A stretch of DNA of 14,299 bases from Verrucomicrobiota bacterium (GTDB lineage Bacteria > Verrucomicrobiota > Verrucomicrobiia > Opitutales > Seribacteraceae): contig JAURNO010000204.1 in assembly GCA_030830145.1 (NCBI GenBank), positions 1 through 14,299 of the forward strand, read 5' to 3'. The notes beneath the pieces were generated by a model. That model saw nothing but the letters and a program-made list of their open reading frames with translations, made no database searches and was not told where the DNA came from. Each line of letters opens with the position of its first letter. The stretch's first letter is position 1. Positions 9,218 to 14,299 of this stretch are shown in pieces. The position numbers and the translations under genes are program-made.

Positions 9218-9261
9218 CTCGTTGCCATTGGGTCAAAAGTTGTCATAACGAACCCACTATT

Positions 9262-9867
9262 ATGGAAGATTTGGAAAAAAAGGCGAACCTGAACACAAGC
9301 GAATGCTTCATTCTTGCTTCCGCTTCTCCGCGTCGAAAGGAATTACTTGGCGAACTGATTGAGTTCTTTGAAGTGCTTCCCTCCAATGCCGAGGAAATTC
9401 GTACACACCCTGATGGTCCTCTTGCCTTGGTTCAGGAGAATGCAAGGCTCAAGGGGGCGGCAGTCGCCTCCCAGTATCCGGACCGTTGGGTTCTTGGCGC
9501 GGATACACTCGTTTGGGTTAACGATCAAGTTTTGGGTAAGCCTAAAGACATGGAGCAAGCGGTTGAAATGCTTCGGATGCTTTCGGGGGGAACTCATTCG
9601 GTGAGCACCGGACTTTCCCTGTCGCTTCTTTCCCGAGGTTACGAGGAAGTCAAAGTGGACACCAGTCAAGTTACTTTCAAGGCTTTTGACTATTCGGTCA
9701 TCAAGGCTTATTTCTCGGAAGTTGACCCTCTCGATAAGGCGGGCGGATATGCCATCCAAACCCGTTCCGATCTGATTATCGATAAATTTACGGGATCTCA
9801 TTCCAACGTTATCGGCCTACCTCTCGAATTATTGGGTTCGTGGTTGGCTGAACTAGGTATTGCCTGA
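9262..9867 (+). CDS. maf: Maf-family nucleotide pyrophosphatase (house-cleaning NTPase)
   Basis: Proteins of this family hydrolyse dTTP, UTP or modified nucleotides to monophosphates and were first noted for effects on septum formation. The 201 residues are full length. The landmarks are SASPRRKELL (20-29), GADTLVWV with catalytic Asp81 (79-86), LGKP (91-94), and DPLDKAGGYAIQ (155-166). The GADT and DKAGGYAIQ forms suggest the YhdE-like (dTTP/UTP) subgroup rather than YceF; this subgroup call is inference. The start at 9262 gives a slightly long N-terminus (about 17 residues before the first strand FILASAS). It is divergent from nadE and is followed by the repeat-filled gap. Confidence 0.95.
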   Translation: MEDLEKKANLNTSECFILASASPRRKELLGELIEFFEVLPSNAEEIRTHPDGPLALVQENARLKGAAVASQYPDRWVLGADTLVWVNDQVLGKPKDMEQAVEMLRMLSGGTHSVSTGLSLSLLSRGYEEVKVDTSQVTFKAFDYSVIKAYFSEVDPLDKAGGYAIQTRSDLIIDKFTGSHSNVIGLPLELLGSWLAELGIA

Positions 9868-9886
9868 CCACCACCCTAATCCCTTC

Positions 9887-9897
9887 CATCGCGAGCC
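9887..9897 (+). repeat. Truncated copy of the dispersed repeat
   Basis: CATCGCGAG at 9887-9895 repeats the left half of the complete copy starting 26 bases later. It lacks the right half, so it is either a decayed copy or chance. Confidence 0.35.
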
Positions 9898-9912
9898 TTT
9901 TCCCACACCCCC

Positions 9913-9951
9913 TGTCATCGCGAGGGCAGCCCGTGGCGATCCACTGTGAAC
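9913..9951 (+). repeat. Dispersed repeat, copy A
   Basis: The copy starts TGTCATCGCGAGGGCA and continues into CGTGGCGATCCACTGTGAAC (9932-9951). That last 20-base string recurs exactly in copy C. Its arms ATCGC and GCGAT are complementary, so it can form a small hairpin. A second inverted pair, ATCCAC (9939-9944) and GTGGAT (9954-9959), overlaps its right end. The TCATYGCGAG...GGCRATCC pattern resembles short intergenic repeats seen in many bacterial genomes. It sits just after maf and may have absorbed or replaced a terminator. Confidence 0.75.
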
Positions 9952-10047
9952 CGGTGGATGGAAGGGTGAAGGGTGAATTTTGAAGATTGAAAGGGAAGCC
10001 AACCCCTTAACGCTCCTTGTCTCAACCAGGCGTCTCCTAGGACATGA

Positions 10048-10081
10048 TGGATTGCCGCTCACTTTGTTTCTCGCAATGACA
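10048..10081 (-). repeat. Dispersed repeat, copy B (inverted)
   Basis: On the minus strand this reads TGTCATTGCGAGAAAC, then AAAGTGAGCGGCAATCCA. It has the same outer arms as copy A but a different interior. Its arms ATTGC and GCAAT pair with each other, matching ATCGC and GCGAT in copy A, so both arm positions changed together. Its orientation is opposite to copies A and C. Confidence 0.75.
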
Positions 10082-10091
10082 GAGAGTGCGT

Positions 10092-10138
10092 TGTCATCTC
10101 GAGGGCATGGTAAATGCGCGTGGCGATCCACTGTGAAC
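10092..10138 (+). repeat. Dispersed repeat, copy C
   Basis: TGTCATCTCGAGGGCA is one base different from the left end of copy A, and CGTGGCGATCCACTGTGAAC (10119-10138) is identical to copy A. Between them the middle is about nine bases longer than in A. Its left arm (ATCTC) no longer matches the right arm (GCGAT) perfectly, so the hairpin is degraded here. It lies about 30 bases from the end of the minus-strand 213-residue protein gene. Confidence 0.75.
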
Positions 10139-10153
10139 TAGTACGCGAACCGC

Positions 10154-10182
10154 CCCCCGACCTTGTCAATATGGGTTGGGGG
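10154..10182. terminator. Possible stem-loop at the 3' end of the three-gene minus-strand set
   Basis: CCCCCGACC (10154-10162) can pair with GGTTGGGGG (10174-10182), a nine-base stem with one G-U pair around an 11-base loop. It straddles the stop codon at 10166-10168. There is no clear T-run on either side, so it may not be a classical Rho-independent terminator; a bidirectional 3'-end structure is possible. The call is weak. Confidence 0.3.
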
Positions 10183-10807
10183 CTTGAAGGAAACCTGCGA
10201 TGGCACTCAGGATGGAGTGAAAGGATGGCCCGATCATGAAAAAGAAGCTCAGAGCGAGCACGGCCAGGTATAGGATCCGTTCCTTTCCCTTGTCGAACAT
10301 GAGCAAAAAGAGCAGTCCGCCCACGAGTAAAAGAGCGGAGAACAAGCTGACATAGTTCAACTGCTTGGTCATCTTGAAATATTCATGCTGCTGCTTGCGA
10401 AAGGCGAGAGTGGTCTTGGCCAGTTTTTCACCGACTTCGGGTGGTTGAGGTGGTCGGGGTTTCGATGGCAGATAGGGAGGGTTGTACTTGTCCTTGATCC
10501 GCCTGACGTATTCGTCGTAGTCCGACTGGTAGAGGTCGAGCATTTCCTGATAGTGCTCCATCTGGAGCTCGTGGTTCTTTTTTTCAACCTCGTATTGTTG
10601 AACGCGCAGGGGATGGTTTTCCTTAAGCTCGCGCATAGCTTCGTCGGACTTCAGGCTCTCCGATGAAAATCGAATTTCGTTGAGCTCCAGAACTTCCGAG
10701 CGGAGGAGGTAAGTGGAGCTAAGCAGGCAAAGGAAACCAAATATGCTTAGGGCTTTTGCAATGGTCAGATATTTGTTCATAAGCAAAGGGACTCGTTTGT
10801 TAGACAT
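10166..10807 (-). CDS. Membrane protein of unknown function with a long charged, proline-rich loop
   Basis: The family is not recognised. The 213-residue product has a hydrophobic segment at about 17-35, then about 110 mostly charged, Glu/Lys/Tyr/Gln-rich residues (40-150) that look helical or coiled coil. These include a proline-rich break (PPYLPSKPRPPQPP, 110-123). Two further membrane helices follow (about 151-170 and 176-200). The ATG at 10807 overlaps the stop of the upstream membrane protein gene by eight bases and has AGGA four bases or so upstream, which supports it. An in-frame ATG at 10780 (MNKYLTIAKAL) is the alternative and would give a tidier signal-anchor. It is the last gene of a three-gene set with the 118- and 942-residue proteins. 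Confidence 0.75.
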   Translation of the reverse strand: MSNKRVPLLMNKYLTIAKALSIFGFLCLLSSTYLLRSEVLELNEIRFSSESLKSDEAMRELKENHPLRVQQYEVEKKNHELQMEHYQEMLDLYQSDYDEYVRRIKDKYNPPYLPSKPRPPQPPEVGEKLAKTTLAFRKQQHEYFKMTKQLNYVSLFSALLLVGGLLFLLMFDKGKERILYLAVLALSFFFMIGPSFHSILSAIAGFLQAPNPY

Positions 10808-11156
10808 TCTTTCCTGCGATCATTAGCATTCCGAGCAGCGATTGACCGAGAGAAATGCCGGACATGATTGTCAGGAATAGATATTGGGCCGAGCGTTCCC
10901 TTGATCGCCTATGGAATAGGGCTAGTGGCAGGACCCAGCCGGTTAAGGCGAGTGCACAAAAAAGAAAGACAAAGTTTTCGCTCACGACTTCAATCAGGGC
11001 AAAGGGGGCGAGTATGATCGAGGGTAGGGCTGCGAAAAGGAAAATCGATTCGAAAGGTTGGTCCATCCAAGTATGGCTCAAGCAGTATGCCAGTACAGGC
11101 CAAAACAGAATTGCTCCAAGGCAAGCAAAAGAAAGGGTAAGGCGGTTCAGGCGCAT
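10800..11156 (-). CDS. Small four-helix membrane protein of unknown function
   Basis: I placed the start at ATG 11156, giving 118 residues (MRLNRLTLSFACLGAILFWP...). The longer open frame upstream (to 11474) overlaps the 942-residue gene and has soluble, low-complexity composition, so it is not credible. Four hydrophobic segments are visible (about 6-27, 37-58, 61-81 and 91-114), with a basic loop FHRRSRER between the third and fourth. The N-terminal MRLNR before the first helix fits a cytoplasmic N-terminus. The gene begins 13 bases after the stop of the 942-residue gene and its own stop overlaps the start of the 213-residue gene, so the three are almost certainly one transcript. No family recognised. 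Confidence 0.7.
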   Translation of the reverse strand: MRLNRLTLSFACLGAILFWPVLAYCLSHTWMDQPFESIFLFAALPSIILAPFALIEVVSENFVFLFCALALTGWVLPLALFHRRSRERSAQYLFLTIMSGISLGQSLLGMLMIAGKNV

Positions 11157-11169
11157 TGATGCCAGTGGT

Positions 11170-13998
11170 TCAGTCTTGCTCGGGAGCCTTTGGTTCTGGT
11201 TTTTTTCGGGAGATGGAGCCTTGCACCCGCAATCCGTCGTTTTCGAAAGTGATTCCGAAACCGATTGCCCCAAAAGGTCCGAGCAATCCAATCCCATTCT
11301 TTGGCATGCTTGGCTTGCCGGGGTGTCCGAAGACGCTGGACTCGTAGGTCTGGAACTTTTCGTTCCAGGCATATTTTCCACCCCCCGGGCACTGAAGTTC
11401 GGTTTGCCAAACCTCCATGTGGTATGCTGAGGCGTCCTTCTTTCCGAGCTGAATACGCCACTCGTTGAGGGCATGGAGGTTACTCCATGATTTTTCCTGG
11501 AAGCGCCTGAGGCTTTCTCTCTGAAGAATTCCGTCCGCCAAATCGATGAGTGGGTTCTTGGCGAAAAAGGCAGAGCTTTTTCCTGACCAGGTAGCTTCGG
11601 GTAAAGCGGTAGCGTCCGAACGGCGGACGAGGTTTCGGTCGATGGCCCGCTTGATCATGTCCTCGCTTAGGCTGACGGTGAGTACTTTGGAGGATGGCAC
11701 ATAATAAAGGGCGATGGGTGCGGCTCCATCTTCCATCAGGTCTTCCTGCAGGTTTTTTCCGGGAGCGATTTTTACGTAGCCTTGTTTCTTATGGGAATGA
11801 TTCGACCAAACGGTCATCCCTGGTGCGGTTTGCTCAAGCCAAGCTCGGAAACCAGCGAGGAAGGCGGTCAGTTTGAAGGGGTTGCGCACCTCGACGTTGA
11901 GGGCTGCAGGAATGCGCCCCCAGTTTTTTTCCATGAAGTCCTCGGCTCCATCTTCCCCTCCCTTGGTGAAGGCTTGACCGAGTTCTTTGAAGAAGGGAGA
12001 TCGGTCAAGATAAATGGAATAGGATTCTCCGATCCAACTAAATGCTCCTGTTCCGAGCGAGGGGGCCATGATGGCGGCAAAGTTACTTGCCTGTTTTAAT
12101 TCGGGCGAGTCCATGTCCAAGGCAGTGACCCAGTGTAAAAGAGCCTCGGGGTGGGGGTCACCCGAGGATTCCTTGAGCTTGACGTCACCCACGGTGCTGA
12201 TCATCCGGCGGTAGTCCGAACCTCCGATAAGGGGAAGAATGGTAATGTCACCCGAGATTTTCCCGTCTTTCATGGAAAGGCGTGCCGCGATGGGGTCGAA
12301 GTATTGGGACCAATGGCTCTGGTAGCGGTCGCGGAAGAAGACATAGGCCCGTTTTTCCTCAGGAGTTATCTTTTTGATCCCAAGTTCCTCGACGGAGCGC
12401 AGAAAGGCGAGGTTTCCAAAGCGCGGGCTGTGGACTCGCCCATTGATGAGCTGAACTTTTCCGAGCTCGGGAAACTCCTTGGCATTGAGGGGACTGCCTG
12501 ATTCGTTCCGGGCTTGCAACTCGGCGAGGGCGGAAGCCGCCCGGGTGCGGCGGGAGGCCCCGATCCGCCACTCCGGGCCACACCATCGACGAATGGTGGC
12601 GTCCGATATAAGAGCGAAAACATGCTCGTGCTGGGCGGGTGGGCGCAGGTAGCGCTGCCGGAAATAATGGTATTCCTCGAGGGAGGATAGGCTGGTTTTC
12701 TTGCCCGCGGAGACTTGAATGATGCGGCGCAATTGCTCGAGTGAGTTGGTGACCACTACGACATTTTTGCTTACGGTGGCGGAGTAAGACTTAATGAGGT
12801 CGCCCGGGGCGACCAACCCAACATAGTTGATCCCGGCGATCGTTCCCTTGACCGCTTGGGCGGTTTTGTTCTTTTGGGAAGACTCGAACCGGCGGAGGGC
12901 GAGAGCGGTAAAAAGGGCATCGGTTTGCTTGGCCTCGAAAAGCACTGTCAGTGAGGTCCCGGTGCGCAAAAAGGGATCGCTCCCGGTCATCGCTACAGAG
13001 GAAATCAGCTTGGGTCCTAGGATTCGGCTAAGCTCGGTGTCGGGCAGGCAAAGTTGCTCACGGTATTTTTCACGCGAACGGGCGCTCTCGGCCCGTCCCT
13101 CGCTGAGACGTAGTAGGGGAGTGCCCTGTTCGGTGGCCTCGTCCATTACCTCGATCATGGACCGGAAGGTTGGGAAGAAGAGGGCGTGCTGGTCGTGGGG
13201 AAGAACGCTGGCGAGTGGATCGAGCTTGGGTTTGGCATCACCGATCAATTCCTTCCAGGGCATTTCTTCGATGGTGATTCCCTTGACCTCGGCAAGGAGG
13301 ATGGTTCGGTTTTGCTCGTCCGAGGAAAGGCGTAACTCGCGGTCAAGTTGGAGATTTTCACTGATTGCGCGGCCGCCGGAGAAAAGATCGATGGTTCTTT
13401 CCAACCCTACCTTGCGGGTAGGACGGTTGAAGCGATTCGTACGATTGTTTCCATGCTGATGTTTTTCCGCGGGTTGCAGAACCTTAAGTCTCTCGGTCGA
13501 TTGATTGGCCTGATGGCGAAACCAGGCCGTTCCCGGAACCTGTAGGTTTTGAAGCCTGTCGTAATAAGCCAACTTGTTCTTCAGGTAATTGATTTCCCCT
13601 GTTCGGTCGGCGGTCAGTTTCTTTGCTTTCTTAGCGTCGAAGCTAAATGGATACCCTTTCAACCTTTTGTCTCCATTCTGAATGAAGAGCCAGCCTCTCA
13701 CCATGTCCTTGGGGTTGCTTAGGCAGATGCGAAGGGCGCTTGTTGGCAGTCGGCTTGAGTTGTTGCGTTCACGGACGATGTGAAGAAAGGACTCTTCGGC
13801 ATCTTGTGTCCGCAGGTAAGGGGTAGCGGGAGTGACCCACTTGCGCAATTCTCTGGAATAACTTCGGCGGGCGTCGAAGCTGTCTGGTATGGCTTCACCT
13901 TTTTCAAAGACCAGATCTTCCACTTGGAGAGAGAGGAATGTTTCAGCTTGAGTGAAAAAGGGGGACAGGGAAAAAAGTAACAATATGTATTTATTCAT
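11170..13998 (-). CDS. Large exported protein of unknown function, DUF3352-like in part
   Basis: The 942-residue product starts with a signal peptide (MNKYILLLFSLSPFFTQA, cleavage before ETF). Residues 20-255 are polar and unrecognised. From about 262 the pattern LASVLPHDQHALFF, then LTVLFEAKQTDALF and KNVVVVTNSLEQLRRII (411-427), recalls the DUF3352 type of repeat, in which a protein first tests then removes a self-similar strand-helix unit; this resemblance is from memory and weak. Two distinctive strings stand out: SDATIRRWCGPEWRIG (465-480), and CPGGGKYAWNE (870-880) near the C-terminus, which resembles the Cys-Pro-Gly-Gly-Gly-x-Tyr motif near the end of pseudopilin-like proteins. The tail is Lys/Pro/Glu-rich. 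No lipobox or membrane anchor beyond the signal peptide is visible. It heads the three-gene set; antisense open frames here are shadows. Confidence 0.85.
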   Translation of the reverse strand: MNKYILLLFSLSPFFTQAETFLSLQVEDLVFEKGEAIPDSFDARRSYSRELRKWVTPATPYLRTQDAEESFLHIVRERNNSSRLPTSALRICLSNPKDMVRGWLFIQNGDKRLKGYPFSFDAKKAKKLTADRTGEINYLKNKLAYYDRLQNLQVPGTAWFRHQANQSTERLKVLQPAEKHQHGNNRTNRFNRPTRKVGLERTIDLFSGGRAISENLQLDRELRLSSDEQNRTILLAEVKGITIEEMPWKELIGDAKPKLDPLASVLPHDQHALFFPTFRSMIEVMDEATEQGTPLLRLSEGRAESARSREKYREQLCLPDTELSRILGPKLISSVAMTGSDPFLRTGTSLTVLFEAKQTDALFTALALRRFESSQKNKTAQAVKGTIAGINYVGLVAPGDLIKSYSATVSKNVVVVTNSLEQLRRIIQVSAGKKTSLSSLEEYHYFRQRYLRPPAQHEHVFALISDATIRRWCGPEWRIGASRRTRAASALAELQARNESGSPLNAKEFPELGKVQLINGRVHSPRFGNLAFLRSVEELGIKKITPEEKRAYVFFRDRYQSHWSQYFDPIAARLSMKDGKISGDITILPLIGGSDYRRMISTVGDVKLKESSGDPHPEALLHWVTALDMDSPELKQASNFAAIMAPSLGTGAFSWIGESYSIYLDRSPFFKELGQAFTKGGEDGAEDFMEKNWGRIPAALNVEVRNPFKLTAFLAGFRAWLEQTAPGMTVWSNHSHKKQGYVKIAPGKNLQEDLMEDGAAPIALYYVPSSKVLTVSLSEDMIKRAIDRNLVRRSDATALPEATWSGKSSAFFAKNPLIDLADGILQRESLRRFQEKSWSNLHALNEWRIQLGKKDASAYHMEVWQTELQCPGGGKYAWNEKFQTYESSVFGHPGKPSMPKNGIGLLGPFGAIGFGITFENDGLRVQGSISRKKPEPKAPEQD

Positions 13999-14097
13999 GG
14001 GAAGGGCCTGCTTTTCTATGTGTTATCTTAGGTTTACTTTGATCGGGCTTATTATTTAGGTCGAGGAAATTTGCAGTGAGATTATCTAATTGATTGA

Positions 14098-14103
14098 ATT
14101 ATA
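14098..14103 (-). promoter_or_regulatory. Candidate -10 box upstream of the 942-residue protein gene
   Basis: The minus strand reads TATAAT, a perfect consensus -10, about 100 bases before the ATG at 13998. The -35 region about 17 bases further upstream is poor (GATCGA or ATCGAA), so the site would need an activator or an alternative sigma contact, or it is chance in an AT-rich stretch. The rest of the 13999-14151 gap shows no other feature. Confidence 0.35.
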
Positions 14104-14151
14104 CTTTCCTCGTTTCTCATTCGATCGGGGTGGATTATGTTTTTCCCTTTT

Positions 14152-14299
14152 TTAGGCTTCGTTTAAGTTTTGCATCAGCTTCTCCATCATTTTACGTGCT
14201 TCGGGAATTAGCTTGAGAGAAGTGGCGATCTGGTTTTTGTCTGTAAGGTTTCGTGACTTGTCCCGATTGTTGTGCCAGGCGGATAACTCATCGGCCGTC
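14152..14299 (-). CDS. C-terminal fragment of an unidentified protein (5' end outside the window)
   Basis: Reading leftwards from the window edge, an open frame of 48 codons ends at TAA (14152-14154). It starts TADELSAWHNNRDKSRN and ends EKLMQNLNEA. The piece is strongly charged and helical, typical of a soluble protein tail, and I do not recognise it. It is too short to name. Being on the same strand as the 942-residue gene, it could be an upstream neighbour, separated by 153 bases with the candidate -10 box in between. Confidence 0.5.
   Translation of the reverse strand, partial: TADELSAWHNNRDKSRNLTDKNQIATSLKLIPEARKMMEKLMQNLNEA

Noticed and set aside
9218..9261. Divergent promoters between nadE and maf
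   Set aside because: TTGTCA (9240-9245) and TATTAT (9258-9263) are only 12 bases apart and the latter overlaps the maf start; nothing convincing is seen on the minus strand. Promoters must exist nearby, but I cannot place them.
9853..10131. 92-codon open frame on the minus strand through the repeat cluster
   Set aside because: It runs across the repeat copies and into the end of maf, and its composition follows the repeats rather than any protein.
9913..10138. CRISPR array
   Set aside because: The copies differ in length and interior, one is inverted, spacing is irregular, and no cas gene is nearby.
10855..11430. 191-codon open frame on the plus strand
   Set aside because: It is antisense to the 118-residue membrane protein and the end of the 942-residue gene, and has no domain, signal or start context of its own.
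12827..13459. 210-codon open frame on the plus strand
   Set aside because: It is antisense to the 942-residue gene, is rich in Arg and Ser as expected for a complement frame, and has no recognisable motif.
14152..14299. Transposase C-terminus
   Set aside because: The SAWHNNRD stretch briefly recalled tails of DDE transposases, but the expected downstream pattern is missing and no inverted repeats are visible.

Overview
The window reads as a chromosomal stretch from a Gram-negative, probably marine bacterium, most likely of the Verrucomicrobiota (Opitutae/Puniceicoccales-like). This is inference. It rests on a secreted cadherin-repeat protein with a tryptophan/tyrosine-rich C-terminal module of a kind I associate with that phylum, an outer-membrane beta-barrel ending in phenylalanine, several large secreted proteins of no recognised family, and mostly weak Shine-Dalgarno signals. 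No rRNA, tRNA, CRISPR array, transposase or phage gene is visible.

Layout. (1) Positions 2-3560, plus strand: the 3' part of a large cadherin-repeat surface protein (cut by the left edge), followed by an overlapping gene for a small outer-membrane beta-barrel. (2) Positions 3557-9217, minus strand: a tightly packed run, in transcription order nadE (glutamine-dependent NAD+ synthetase), hemL (glutamate-1-semialdehyde aminomutase), an unrecognised exported 582-residue protein, and an exported alpha/beta-hydrolase. Gaps are 14, 53 and 20 bases. The stop codon of the hydrolase overlaps that of the convergent barrel gene in one TTAA. (3) Positions 9262-9867, plus strand: a Maf-family nucleotide pyrophosphatase, divergent from nadE. 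(4) Positions 9868-10165: a non-coding gap filled with copies of a short dispersed repeat, two direct and one inverted. (5) Positions 10166-13998, minus strand: a compact three-gene set of unknown function. It encodes a 942-residue exported protein, a 118-residue four-helix membrane protein and a 213-residue membrane protein with a long charged loop. (6) Positions 13999-14299: a short intergenic region with a candidate -10 box and the 3' end of another minus-strand gene.

Functionally, nadE, hemL and maf are housekeeping genes (NAD, tetrapyrrole and nucleotide-pool maintenance). The more interesting material is the two cell-envelope sets at either side. On the left is the cadherin protein with its coupled barrel. 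Its repeats are packed with motifs matching the bacterial N-glycosylation sequon (D/E-x-N-x-S/T). On the right is the uncharacterised exported/membrane trio. Both are candidates for undescribed envelope systems, but nothing in the sequence alone proves a function for either.
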